Positions 43,465 through 52,052 of a stretch of 64,000 bases of DNA are shown piece after piece. The notes under the pieces were generated by a model. That model was not told the DNA's origin, made no database searches, and saw only the letters and a program-made list of their open reading frames with translations. Within the stretch, counting starts at the first letter, position 1; the number at the start of each line of letters is the position of its first letter. The translations under genes were made by a program, and so were the position numbers. Source of the DNA: Rhizobium sp. (GTDB taxonomy: Bacteria > Pseudomonadota > Alphaproteobacteria > Rhizobiales > Rhizobiaceae); assembly GCA_027533385.1 (NCBI GenBank), contig JAPZUE010000006.1, positions 1 to 64,000 of the forward strand. Reading direction: 5' to 3'.

Positions 43465-43736
43465 GTTTGTCATCTGGGTCTATGCAGGAGACGAAAACGG
43501 CCAGGCCAGCGAATGCGCTAGCGAATAATGATCCCGCAGATAATGCAGAGGCTCGTTTTCATGGGCGCTGTTATGGCGCGGGTCGCGAATTTGGTCAAGG
43601 GCGCTTGCTGCGTCCCGAAACGAACCGTCCCGGCGGCCAAGGCTGTGGATAGTCGCCATCAACCTTAAGTCTTTTTCAAGATAACTCCCCCAATTCTAGC
43701 GAGGCAATCCCCCACCCTCGGAGATGATCTTCGGCA

Positions 43737-44975
43737 ATGGACCAAACCCTGCATTTGCCCACCATCATGGTCGTCCATGCCCTGATCACCTTTGTTTCGA
43801 CAGTGGTGACCATTTACATGTGGTTGCGCATCCGGGGCAGCCGCATTCTGCCGATCCTGGTCGTCGCAGGCGTAGCCGCCTGTGCTGCCATGTTGCTTCA
43901 TTCCGCCCGCGAGACGCTGCCGCTCGTCGTGTCCTCGGGGCTTGGCCTGGGGCTCGGTGTGCTTGCCGTGGGCTTCTATTGGCAGGCGGTGGTGGTCTTT
44001 GAAGGTGGGCGGCTTTCGGTCTTCAAGGCGTCGATCGGACTGATCATCTGGACTGTCCTCTGGTTCATTCCCATCGTTCATCAGTCGATGGAGGTGCGCA
44101 CCAGCGTGCTGGGTCTGCTGGTGGCGGGCTATTGCTTCCTGACCGCGCGCGAAATCTTCAAAAAGATGCGACCGGAGCCTCTGCCGTCGCGTTCCATTGC
44201 AGCCTTTGCCAACATCATTCGTGGTGTCGTCTGGCTTTCGCCAGCACCTCTCTCCCTCTTCGTGGCGCCGGCCTATGCGCCGGATGGTACGACGGCCCCG
44301 TGGTTCGCCTATGTCGTTCTCGCCAATTCTATGATGATCGTGCTGACGCTCGTCGCCCTGCTGATGCTGGCGAAAGAACGGGACGAGCTGCGTTACCGCC
44401 TGGCCTCCGAACGCGATCCGCTGACCAATCTGGCCAATCGACGCACCTTCGTGGCTGAAGCCAAGGCGGCTCTCGAGAGGGATGACGAGACGAGCCTGCT
44501 TCTCCTGGATATCGACCACTTCAAGGTCGTCAACGATACCCATGGTCATGCTGCGGGCGACCAGGTCCTGCTGGCCTTCTCGCGCACCATCGAGCAGCGC
44601 ATGCCCAAGGGCTGGCTCTTCGCGCGCCTTGGTGGCGAGGAATTCGCCTGTCTGATGCCGCGCATCAGTGCGCAGAAGGCTGTCGCGGTGGCCGAAAATC
44701 TCCGCCATGCCGTGGCGGAAATGGTCGTTTCCGGTTCGGCACCGCTGCAGATCACCGTCAGCATCGGCGTCAGCGAGGCGAGCGCTCAAGGTGTGGATCT
44801 CGACACCCTTCTTGCCCGTGCCGACGCCGCTCTGTACCGGGCCAAGGCGGACGGGCGCAATTGCGTCCGTCTCTGCGAACCCGCGACCCTGCTGGAAGAA
44901 ACGGCCGAAACGCTGGCCCGAGCGGTCGGTCAGCCGCGCAGCGCTGTGTCTCGGCTGCGCCGCAGAGGCAAGTGA
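43737..44975 (+). CDS. Membrane diguanylate cyclase (GGDEF)
   Basis: This 412-aa protein has seven hydrophobic segments (about 10-215), then a GGDEF domain (about 225-390; DPLTNLANRRTFV, LLLDIDHFKVVNDTHGHAAGD, FARLGGEEFACLMP). GGEEF is active in the family and no allosteric RxxD site is clear at the usual position. It likely makes c-di-GMP at the membrane. It ends next to the convergent DMT gene. Confidence 0.88.
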   Translation: MDQTLHLPTIMVVHALITFVSTVVTIYMWLRIRGSRILPILVVAGVAACAAMLLHSARETLPLVVSSGLGLGLGVLAVGFYWQAVVVFEGGRLSVFKASIGLIIWTVLWFIPIVHQSMEVRTSVLGLLVAGYCFLTAREIFKKMRPEPLPSRSIAAFANIIRGVVWLSPAPLSLFVAPAYAPDGTTAPWFAYVVLANSMMIVLTLVALLMLAKERDELRYRLASERDPLTNLANRRTFVAEAKAALERDDETSLLLLDIDHFKVVNDTHGHAAGDQVLLAFSRTIEQRMPKGWLFARLGGEEFACLMPRISAQKAVAVAENLRHAVAEMVVSGSAPLQITVSIGVSEASAQGVDLDTLLARADAALYRAKADGRNCVRLCEPATLLEETAETLARAVGQPRSAVSRLRRRGK

Positions 44976-45863
44976 TCAGGTCGTCGCGCGCCGCAGTCTG
45001 AAAAGCCCGAGCACCAGCGCGCAACCGATGATGATCACCACGCCGCCGCAGAGTTGCAGCACCGTCAGCGGCTCGTCGAGAACGAGCGCCCCGATCAGTA
45101 CGGCGACGACGGTCACGACGAATTCGACGCTGATGGCTGCCGTTGCGCCAATGCTTTTCACCAGGCCGAAATACAGCACATAGGTCAGCGCGCTCATCAG
45201 GGCGGCAAGCGCGACGAGATAGAGATAGTCCAGGGCAACAGGCGTTCCGGGCACCGGCACGAACCAAAGAAGCGGCAGCGTCAGGATACCGCCGGCGATG
45301 AACGAGCCGGTCGTGACCTCCCAGGGCCCGGTGCCGGAGAGATACCGGCTGGCATAATTGCTGCCAAAGGCGGCCGAGAAGGTCGAGCCGACCATGGCGG
45401 CGCAGCCCAGCAGGAAGGCACCCGTGACCGGCACCGCCGGAAAACCAACGAGCATGATGATCCCGATGGTCCCCAGAGCAAGCCCGAACACCCGGGCGGG
45501 CGTGATCCGCTCAAGCCCCCAGAGCTGGGCAATGACCATGGAGAAGAGGGGGATGGAAGCAACGAAGATCGCGGCCATGGCCGTGCCGATCAGCGGCGTC
45601 GCATAGGAAAGGCCGACAAGCTGCCCGGCCACCGTCGAGGCGCCAACGATCGTGAAGGGAAGCCAGCCGGCCGAAAAATCCAGCCGTCGCCGCATCAACC
45701 GGGCAATGGCATAGAGCAGGGCGCCCGCGATGAAGCAGCGAAATGTCACCGCGCCGATCCAGCCGAAGGCATCGACTACGTGCAGCAGCAGGAGGAATGA
45801 CAGCCCCCATGCCAGAGACAGATAGGCATAGGCGGCGAAATCTCTGGGTGACATGGGGTGCAA
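44976..45863 (-). CDS. DMT-family (EamA) transporter
   Basis: This 295-aa protein has ten hydrophobic segments in two EamA halves (WGLSFLLLLHVVDAFGWIGA...; ALTYVLYFGLVKSIGATAAIS...). The sequence gives no substrate. It is separated by 60 bases from the TIR-like gene on the same strand and ends at the GGDEF stop on the opposite strand. Confidence 0.85.
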   Translation of the reverse strand: MHPMSPRDFAAYAYLSLAWGLSFLLLLHVVDAFGWIGAVTFRCFIAGALLYAIARLMRRRLDFSAGWLPFTIVGASTVAGQLVGLSYATPLIGTAMAAIFVASIPLFSMVIAQLWGLERITPARVFGLALGTIGIIMLVGFPAVPVTGAFLLGCAAMVGSTFSAAFGSNYASRYLSGTGPWEVTTGSFIAGGILTLPLLWFVPVPGTPVALDYLYLVALAALMSALTYVLYFGLVKSIGATAAISVEFVVTVVAVLIGALVLDEPLTVLQLCGGVVIIIGCALVLGLFRLRRATT

Positions 45864-45923
45864 TCGATTCCAGTGGAAAGCGGATTTGCCCTCATACGCC
45901 TCGTTTCTCGCGGCATAAAGTGC

Positions 45924-46541
45924 TCAGTCAGGTTGCCCGAGATCCATCCACTGCTGCATGGCGTCCACCACATCCACAGTCGGGTATTGCCGGATATCGT
46001 CTTCCGAAGCGCCGGCCGTGAGTTCGCGAGCCCAATACCACTGCTGAAACACGGCGTACCGGCTCTCGATCAGACTGGCGCCTTTTGCAGGCGCTCCCGC
46101 CTGTCGGACCAGCCATCCGCGCACCTTGCGAATTGCCATCTGGTAGTCGGCGCCATGCGCCTCAATGTCCCAGCCGGCAATATCGGACAGACACTTCTGA
46201 TAGTCGTAACGCCGCTCTTCCAGAACGAGGATGCATTTGCTGGTGAGCGGCGCTGAACCGAAGGTCTTGCAACCATAATCGATGCCAAGCTCGAACGGCA
46301 TATTCATCCGCGAAAATTCGCCCTTAGCCTTGGCCTTGTTGCGACTGAGATCGTGGATACCAAATCTCGACGTCCGTATGATCTCGTCAATCCGGTTCAG
46401 TCGATTGAGTGCATTGTCACCATTCTGAGGTGCCAGACGAGGCATAAATCCGAGAAACGTCACACAGAAAGCGATTGCCTGGAGAAGGGGGGAATAATCG
46501 TCATCGAACGGGCAATTGATGAATACCGAGCGTTCGAACAT
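45924..46541 (-). CDS. TIR-like nucleotide-binding-fold protein, second gene of a two-gene cassette
   Basis: This 205-aa protein begins MFERSVFINCPFDDDYSPLLQ (short, in frame from ATG 46541). The core has VFINCPFD, SRFGIHDLSRNKAKA and MNMPFELGIDYGCKTFG. The order, with the FINxPFD strand, DxS and a late PFELG glutamate, resembles a TIR-like Rossmann fold; I recall a family of such proteins with the same FINCPFDDDY, IHDISR, PFELG and LSDIAGxDIxAHG motifs. Enzymatic activity is not shown. It is 11 bases downstream of the DUF2188 gene, and GC looks lower than in neighbours. Confidence 0.7.
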   Translation of the reverse strand: MFERSVFINCPFDDDYSPLLQAIAFCVTFLGFMPRLAPQNGDNALNRLNRIDEIIRTSRFGIHDLSRNKAKAKGEFSRMNMPFELGIDYGCKTFGSAPLTSKCILVLEERRYDYQKCLSDIAGWDIEAHGADYQMAIRKVRGWLVRQAGAPAKGASLIESRYAVFQQWYWARELTAGASEDDIRQYPTVDVVDAMQQWMDLGQPD

Positions 46542-46552
46542 AGCCCCGCCCG

Positions 46553-46780
46553 TCAGCCCTTGGGTGCAACGGGATCGTTTCCGAAGCTGCTGCGTTCGCG
46601 AATGCGACCGTCTTTCCCATGGATATAAAGTTCGGTCCGGTGGGATCGCGCGATTTCCCGCGCGGTCTCGATCGCTTCGCCTTGTGTCGGATGAAGGCTG
46701 CTTGCACGGGTCGCCCCTGCGCTCAGAACGCCCCACTTGCCCGATCGCGGCACCACATGCTGTGCTTTCGACTTTGCCAT
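46553..46780 (-). CDS. DUF2188-family small protein, first gene of the cassette
   Basis: This 75-aa protein has the DUF2188 pattern HVVPRSGKWGVLSAGATRAS followed by TQGEAIETAREIARSHRTELYIHGKDGRIRERSSFGND. The ATG at 46780 follows GGAGCGAG. It is translated just before the TIR-like gene with 11 bases between, so the two are almost certainly one transcript. Function unknown; a partner role (inhibitor, adaptor or DNA-binding helper) is only inference. Confidence 0.8.
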   Translation of the reverse strand: MAKSKAQHVVPRSGKWGVLSAGATRASSLHPTQGEAIETAREIARSHRTELYIHGKDGRIRERSSFGNDPVAPKG

Positions 46781-46842
46781 GGTTTGCACTCGCTCCAACA
46801 CGCTTCAATATAGTCGAAGCGCGTTGATGCCGCCAGTGGCCC

Positions 46843-47583
46843 TTACTCAGGCATCCGATAATCGACGATCTTGCCTTCGCGTACCTGGTAGAGCTTGCCG
46901 GTTTCCGTCTGCTCCGGGCCGACGAGCGGCAGGAGCTTGGCGGCGATTTCGGACGGATGCGGCAGGGTCGCGGGGTCTTCGCCCGGCATGGCCTGGGCGC
47001 GCATGGCGGTGCGGGTCGCACCCGGATCGACGGAGAGAACGCGCAGCGGCAGACGCTGGGTTTCGGCTGCCCAGGTGCGGGCAAGCGCCTCGACGGCAGC
47101 CTTGGAGGCGGAGTAGGGGCCCCAGAACGGACGGCACTTGTGCGCGGCACCCGAGGACAGGATCAGCGCGCGGCCCTGGTCGGATTTGATCAGCAAGGGT
47201 TCCAGCGAGCGGATAAGCCGCCAGGTTGCCGTCACGTTGACCGTCATGACCTTGTCGAAGACCTTCGCCTCGACATGGCCGATCGGCGAGATGACGCCGA
47301 GCACGCCGGCATTCAAGACAGCGATGTCGAGCTTGCCCCAGCGCTCGAAGATATGGCCGCCGAGCTGGTCGATCGCCGCCATGTCCGAGAGGTCGAAGGG
47401 CACGAGCGTGGCGGAGCCACCAACGGCCTTGATAGCGTCGTCGAGCTCTTCCAGTCCGCCCACGGTGCGGGCGCAGGCGATCACATGCGCGCCGGCCTTG
47501 GCGAGTTCGATCGCTGTGAAATATCCGATGCCGCGCGAGGCACCGGTGACGAGCGCGAGCCGTCCCTTGAGGTCGATGGTCAT
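46843..47583 (-). CDS. SDR-family oxidoreductase
   Basis: This 246-aa NAD(P)-dependent enzyme has the Rossmann motif TGASRGIG, NAG in LDIAVLNAGVLG, and the catalytic set S-Y-K in ALILSSGAAHKCRPFWGPYSASKAA. It matches short-chain dehydrogenases; substrate unknown. The stop lies 62 bases before the cassette's first start on the same strand. Confidence 0.88.
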   Translation of the reverse strand: MTIDLKGRLALVTGASRGIGYFTAIELAKAGAHVIACARTVGGLEELDDAIKAVGGSATLVPFDLSDMAAIDQLGGHIFERWGKLDIAVLNAGVLGVISPIGHVEAKVFDKVMTVNVTATWRLIRSLEPLLIKSDQGRALILSSGAAHKCRPFWGPYSASKAAVEALARTWAAETQRLPLRVLSVDPGATRTAMRAQAMPGEDPATLPHPSEIAAKLLPLVGPEQTETGKLYQVREGKIVDYRMPE

Positions 47584-47601
47584 GGTCTGTCCTGTATCCC
47601 T

Positions 47602-47702
47602 AGAGCATGTCCGGCTTAAGGCGGATCACATGCTCCATCTCCTTGTTTTAACGCAGTCCGGACGCAAAACCGCTGGCGCACTTTTGCTGGACCTGCTCGT
47701 GA
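47602..47702 (-). repeat. About 100-bp dispersed repeat, copy B
   Basis: It is the inverse of 3895-4000: TAGAGCATGTCC...GGATCACATGCTCCA, then GCAGTCCGGACGCAAAACCGC and a GCAAAAGT-like tail with CAGGTCC's complement. It fills the gap between the SDR start and the purF stop. Confidence 0.7.
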
Positions 47703-47704
47703 GC

Positions 47705-49195
47705 TCAGCCGTTGGCGGCGAGCATGCTTTCCTTGCGGCCGGGCTTCTCGCTTTCCTTGTCGACAAGGCGCGTCGGATAGTCGCCGGTGAAGTAGTGATC
47801 GGTGAACTCAGGGTTCTGCGGATCGCGCGGTTTGCCGCCGACGGCCATGTAGAGCCCGTCGATCGACAGGAAGGCGAGCGAGTCCGCGCCGATATACTTC
47901 GCCATGGCTGCCTCGTCGGCATACTGGTTGGCGAGCAGCTTGTCCTTGTGCGGCGTGTCGATCCCGTAGAAGTCCGGATGGAAGATCATCGGCGAGGCGA
48001 CGCGGATATGCACTTCCTTGGCACCTGCGTCGCGGATCATCTGCACGATCTTCAGCGAGGTCGTGCCACGCACGATGGAGTCATCGACCAGCACCACGCG
48101 CTTGCCCTCGATCATCGCCCGGTTGGCCGAATGCTTGAGCTTTACGCCGAAGGCGCGGATCTGCTGGGTCGGCTCGATGAAGGTGCGGCCGACGTAATGG
48201 TTGCGGATGATACCGTATTCGAAGGGAATGCCGCTTTGCTGCGCATAGCCGAGCGCGGCAGGCGTGCCGCCGTCCGGCACGGGGACCACGACGTCAGCCA
48301 CGACAGGGGCCTCCTTGGCGAGGTTCATGCCGGCATTCTTGCGGGTCGTGTAGACGTTACGACCGGCTACGACCGAGTCGGGGCGGGCGAAATAGACATA
48401 TTCGAACATGCAGACGCGTTCCGGTTGCGGCCGGGCCGGCATGCGGGACTCGATCGTCACCGAACCATCCGCCTGCGTTTCGCAGATCACCACTTCGCCG
48501 TTCTTCACGTCGCGCACGAACTTGGCGCCGATGATGTCCAGTGCGCACGTCTCCGAACAGAAGATCGGCTTGCCGTCCAGTTCGCCCATGACCAGCGGCC
48601 GGATACCGATCGGATCGCGCGCGGCAATCAGCTTGGTGCGGGTCAGCGCGATCATCGCATAGCCGCCTTCCATCTGCCGGATAGCATCGATGAAGCGGTC
48701 GGTGGTCGAGGAATGGCGCGAGCGGGCGATCAGGTGCAGGACCACTTCCGTATCGGACGTCGACTGGCAGATCGCACCGGTGGCGATGATCTGGCGGCGC
48801 AGTGTCAGCCCGTTGGTGAAGTTGCCGTTGTGGGCAATCGCAATGCCACCTTCTTCCAGTTCGGCAAACAGCGGCTGCACGTTGCGCAGCGCGACTTCGC
48901 CAGTTGTGGAGTAACGAGTGTGACCGATCGCCTGCGGGCCCGGCAGCTTCGCCAGCGTCGCCGGGTTGGTGTAGTGGTCGCCGACAAGGCCCATATGCTT
49001 TTCGGTGTAGAATTGCCGTCCGTCGAAAGAGACGATACCGGCAGCTTCCTGACCGCGATGCTGCAGCGCATGCAGGCCGAGCGCCGTCAGCGTGGCAGCA
49101 TCGGGATGACCGAGAATGCCGAACACACCGCACTCTTCATGGAACTTGTCGTCCTGGCTGCCATAGACGACGTAAGAAGGGCTGATCTGCTTCAT
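47705..49195 (-). CDS. purF: Amidophosphoribosyltransferase
   Basis: This 496-aa enzyme catalyses the first step of purine synthesis. A 21-residue propeptide precedes the N-terminal nucleophile C22 in FHEECGVFG. The PRPP-binding loop is VVLVDDSIVRGTTSLKIV. GLHALQHRGQEAAGI and NPDFYGIDTPHK-type cysteine/Fe-S region motifs are also seen (the C-terminal part contains IDTPHKDKLLAN). ATG 49195 is chosen over 49324 because the extra residues do not fit. cvpA is 125 bases upstream. Confidence 0.95.
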   Translation of the reverse strand: MKQISPSYVVYGSQDDKFHEECGVFGILGHPDAATLTALGLHALQHRGQEAAGIVSFDGRQFYTEKHMGLVGDHYTNPATLAKLPGPQAIGHTRYSTTGEVALRNVQPLFAELEEGGIAIAHNGNFTNGLTLRRQIIATGAICQSTSDTEVVLHLIARSRHSSTTDRFIDAIRQMEGGYAMIALTRTKLIAARDPIGIRPLVMGELDGKPIFCSETCALDIIGAKFVRDVKNGEVVICETQADGSVTIESRMPARPQPERVCMFEYVYFARPDSVVAGRNVYTTRKNAGMNLAKEAPVVADVVVPVPDGGTPAALGYAQQSGIPFEYGIIRNHYVGRTFIEPTQQIRAFGVKLKHSANRAMIEGKRVVLVDDSIVRGTTSLKIVQMIRDAGAKEVHIRVASPMIFHPDFYGIDTPHKDKLLANQYADEAAMAKYIGADSLAFLSIDGLYMAVGGKPRDPQNPEFTDHYFTGDYPTRLVDKESEKPGRKESMLAANG

Positions 49196-49250
49196 GGCGA
49201 TGGCCTTTGCTCCGGGGACAGACGCTGGGTGCTGCGCTTTGAACAGGTAA

Positions 49251-49277
49251 GCCGCCGGTCTGTCCCGATCCGGCGGC
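49251..49277. promoter_or_regulatory. Inverted repeat between cvpA and purF
   Basis: GCCGCCGG (49251-49258), 11 bases, CCGGCGGC (49270-49277). It lies 56 bases upstream of the purF start. It may be an operator or a weak terminator of cvpA; no T-run is seen. Confidence 0.3.
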
Positions 49278-49320
49278 GTCTGTCTTGTCTTAAGTCGCGC
49301 GGCTGGTGGCCGCGAGACGA

Positions 49321-49932
49321 TCAATTGCTCGGTGCAGGCGTAACGGCGGCCGGGGCCTGATCGGCGGGGGCCTGTTCGGCCGGAGCCGTCTCGCCGGAGG
49401 TGCCGGCTTCGTTCGCCTCACGACCCAGGATACGCTCGCGGATCTGCGGCTCGATGTCCTGCGGAAGAACGGCCTCCAGCTTGACCACGAGCGCGTCGAG
49501 GAACGGCTTGGACTTGGAGTTGTTGACCCAGTCCGGACGCTGCGGCTCGTTAATCAACCAGTTCCAGAAGGCGACAGCGACGACGAGCAGCAGAAGGCCA
49601 CGCGCAGCGCCGAACAGGAAGCCCAGCGTCCGGTCGAGTGCGCCGATCCGGCTGTCGATGATGAAGTCGGCAATGCGCGAGGTGATGAAGGAGATCACGA
49701 TCAGTGCGATCAGGAAGATGATGCCGGCCGAGCCGGCCATCGCGATGCGCTCGTCGCTCGTGTAGTTCATCAGATAGGGGACGAGCACGGGATAGAGGTA
49801 ATAGGCGGCAGCCACCGAGCCCGCCCAGCTTGCGATGGACAGCACTTCGCGCGAGAAGCCGCGCACCATCGCCAGCACCGCCGAAAACAAGACGACGCCG
49901 ATGACGATACCGTCAAAAATTGTGATGGGCAT
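49321..49932 (-). CDS. cvpA: CvpA-family membrane protein
   Basis: This 203-aa protein has four membrane segments (about 5-120; TIFDGIVIGVVLFSAVLAMVRG, SGIIFLIALIVISFI) and a cytosolic C-terminal Ala/Pro/Glu tail. CvpA is needed for colicin V production in E. coli and sits beside purF there; the linkage is kept here. ATG 49932 is chosen over the TTG at 49947 because GGAG precedes it. Confidence 0.9.
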   Translation of the reverse strand: MPITIFDGIVIGVVLFSAVLAMVRGFSREVLSIASWAGSVAAAYYLYPVLVPYLMNYTSDERIAMAGSAGIIFLIALIVISFITSRIADFIIDSRIGALDRTLGFLFGAARGLLLLVVAVAFWNWLINEPQRPDWVNNSKSKPFLDALVVKLEAVLPQDIEPQIRERILGREANEAGTSGETAPAEQAPADQAPAAVTPAPSN

Positions 49933-49993
49933 AAATACCAACTCCAAGGCCGCCGGCGAAGGCCGGCATTGATGTCACCGCGATTCCGCCGGA

Positions 49994-50011
49994 ACGCGTG
50001 GGGTCACGCGT
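49994..50011 (-). terminator. Hairpin after radA
   Basis: ACGCGTG, GGGT, CACGCGT (49994-50011), 10 bases after the radA stop on the minus strand. Only a short TT run follows, so it is a weak terminator candidate. Confidence 0.35.
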
Positions 50012-50020
50012 CGGACCGGT

Positions 50021-51424
50021 TCAACCGTCCTCCTGATCCGCGGGGGCTTTCAGCCGGGAACCGGCGATCCGCGCCACGAGATCGGGAAGGCTGTCCACTT
50101 CCCTCCATTTGCCCTTCGAACCCTTGGGAAGGTCCGCTGAAGCAGCCGGCAAGACCGCAGCGGAGAAACCGAGCTTTTCCGCCTCTTTCAGCCTTTGGGC
50201 CGTGTGGGCCACCGGCCTCACAGCCCCCGACAGACTGACTTCGCCGAAATAGACGCAATCGGCCGGAAGGGCAAGACCGGCCAGCGACGAAACCAGTGCC
50301 GAAGCAATCGCCATGTCGGCCGCCGGTTCGCTGATCCGGTAGCCGCCGGCAACGTTCAGATAGACGTCGTGCTGCCCGAGCCTGACCCCGCAATGCGCCT
50401 CCAATACCGCCAAAATCATGGCGAGCCGGGACGAATCCCAGCCGACGACGGCACGGCGGGGCGTGCCGAGCGACGTGGCCGCTACCAGAGCCTGCACCTC
50501 GACAAGCACCGGGCGGGTGCCCTCCATGCCCGCGAAGACAGCCGCACCCGGCGCTTTCTCATTGCGTTCGCCGAGGAAAAGTTCGGATGGATTGGCAACC
50601 TCGCGCAGCCCCTTGTCCGACATCTCGAAGACACCGATTTCGTCGGTCGGCCCGAAGCGGTTCTTGACGGTGCGCAGGATACGGTAGTGATGGCCGCGAT
50701 CGCCTTCGAAATAAAGGACGGCGTCGACCATGTGCTCGACGACGCGGGGGCCGGCGATCTGGCCTTCCTTGGTGACGTGCCCGACCAGCACCATGGTCGC
50801 CCCGGTCTGCTTGGCATAGCGGATCATCGCCTGCACGCCGGTGCGCACCTGGGTGACGGTACCCGGAGCACTGTCTGCCGTATCGCTCCACAGCGTCTGG
50901 ATCGAATCGATGATCACGAGATCGGGGCGTTTGCCTTCCGCAAGCGTCGCCAGGATGTCCTCGACATTGGTCTCGGCCGCCAGCAGCACGTCGGTATCGG
51001 CGGCTCCCAGACGCTGAGCCCGCAACCGAACCTGCGCCACGGCTTCTTCGCCCGAGACATAGATGACGCGATGGCCCCTGCGGGAAAGCGCGGCGGCCGC
51101 CTGCATCAGAAGCGTCGACTTGCCGATGCCGGGATCGCCGCCGATCAGGACGGCCGAACCCCGCACGAAGCCGCCGCCGGTCGCCCGATCGAGTTCTCCC
51201 ATGCCGGTCGGAATGCGCGGCGCCTCCTCGATCTCGCCGGAGAGCGAGGTGAGGGTGACGGGCCGGCCCTTCTTCGGTGCCTTTCCTGGCCCCGACCCGA
51301 TCCCGCCCATTGGATCTTCCTCGACGATGGTGTTCCACTCGCCGCAGCCATCACATTTGCCCGCCCAGCGGGTGTGAACGGTGCCGCAGTTCTGGCAGAC
51401 GAATTGGGTCTTGGCTTTGGCCAT
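50021..51424 (-). CDS. radA: DNA repair protein RadA
   Basis: This 467-aa RecA-like ATPase helps branch migration in recombination. It has the N-terminal zinc finger CQNCGTVHTRWAGKCDGCGEW, Walker A GGDPGIGKSTL, the RadA signature KNRFGPTDEIG and a C-terminal Lon-like domain (about 350-450). The radA start lies 3 bases after the toxin stop, so the ribosome site of radA falls inside the toxin gene. Confidence 0.95.
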   Translation of the reverse strand: MAKAKTQFVCQNCGTVHTRWAGKCDGCGEWNTIVEEDPMGGIGSGPGKAPKKGRPVTLTSLSGEIEEAPRIPTGMGELDRATGGGFVRGSAVLIGGDPGIGKSTLLMQAAAALSRRGHRVIYVSGEEAVAQVRLRAQRLGAADTDVLLAAETNVEDILATLAEGKRPDLVIIDSIQTLWSDTADSAPGTVTQVRTGVQAMIRYAKQTGATMVLVGHVTKEGQIAGPRVVEHMVDAVLYFEGDRGHHYRILRTVKNRFGPTDEIGVFEMSDKGLREVANPSELFLGERNEKAPGAAVFAGMEGTRPVLVEVQALVAATSLGTPRRAVVGWDSSRLAMILAVLEAHCGVRLGQHDVYLNVAGGYRISEPAADMAIASALVSSLAGLALPADCVYFGEVSLSGAVRPVAHTAQRLKEAEKLGFSAAVLPAASADLPKGSKGKWREVDSLPDLVARIAGSRLKAPADQEDG

Positions 51425-51427
51425 GAA

Positions 51428-51742
51428 TTACGGATCGCTTTCGGGGAAATCGTCGGGGGAGATGTTCTGGCGGCCGTGCTTCACACGAAGGACGGTTATC
51501 GTCTTGTCGGAGACGCGAATGAAGAACCGGCGCTCCTTGAACGTGAAGGCACGAATATCGTCACGCAAATGGTCCGTTTTTATCCCAGTAAGACCGAGTT
51601 GCGCCAATGCTTCGATCTTCTGATAGAGTCCGATGACGAATGCATCCGCCAAGGCATGATCGAATTGGGCTATGTAGGAATAAATCGAACGGAGATCGTC
51701 TTTGGCGGCGGTGGTCCACTTCACCTTACGGCTGGTGGGCAT
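51428..51742 (-). CDS. ParE/RelE-superfamily toxin
   Basis: This 104-aa protein has the ParE/RelE pattern VKWTTAAKDDLRSIYSYIAQ at the N-terminus and GIKTDHLRDDIRAFTFKERR and FFIRVSDKTITVLRVKHGRQ at the C-terminus. The latter HGRQ ending is typical of ParE-type toxins that target gyrase. It overlaps the antitoxin by 17 bases and ends 3 bases before radA. Confidence 0.85.
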   Translation of the reverse strand: MPTSRKVKWTTAAKDDLRSIYSYIAQFDHALADAFVIGLYQKIEALAQLGLTGIKTDHLRDDIRAFTFKERRFFIRVSDKTITVLRVKHGRQNISPDDFPESDP

Positions 51743-51980
51743 CGATCAGACCCCGTTTGATGTCCGCAAGCAGATCCTCCGCGTTCTCGTAGGTGTGAAC
51801 TCGACCGGCCTCGACATCATCAAGCCCCTCCTGAATGAACTGACGAAGTTCGGCATCTTCCCGTTCACGCAGCAGTTCCAGACCAGCAGCAACCACCGCA
51901 TCGACTGTCTCATAGAGGCCGGAACTCAGTTGCTCCGCCACGAACTCCGCGTCTCTGGCGCTCAATTGAATGCGCTGCAT
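51726..51980 (-). CDS. ParD-like antitoxin (CopG-type)
   Basis: This 84-aa protein starts MQRIQLSARDAEFVAEQLSS; a ribbon-helix-helix-like N-terminus (LSARDAEFVAEQLSSGLYET) is followed by an acidic helical tail that would bind the toxin. ATG 51980 is preferred over 52034 because the longer N-terminus is unrelated to the family. It overlaps the toxin start. Confidence 0.82.
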   Translation of the reverse strand: MQRIQLSARDAEFVAEQLSSGLYETVDAVVAAGLELLREREDAELRQFIQEGLDDVEAGRVHTYENAEDLLADIKRGLIDAHQP

Positions 51981-52052
51981 CGTCTGAACTCCATCGTGAA
52001 ATTGACCGAGAAGATTGGAACAATAGCAGAACAAATCCGCCCGCGCCAGACC

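Noticed and set aside
43426..43470. T-box riboswitch upstream of cysS
   Set aside because: Only one short hairpin is present; no T-box consensus, specifier loop or antiterminator is seen, and T-boxes are rare in alphaproteobacteria.
46501..47150. N-terminal extension of the TIR-like frame to 47150
   Set aside because: The extension overlaps DUF2188 and the SDR in another frame, is arginine/serine-rich shadow sequence and has no ribosome site; ATG 46541 fits the family start.
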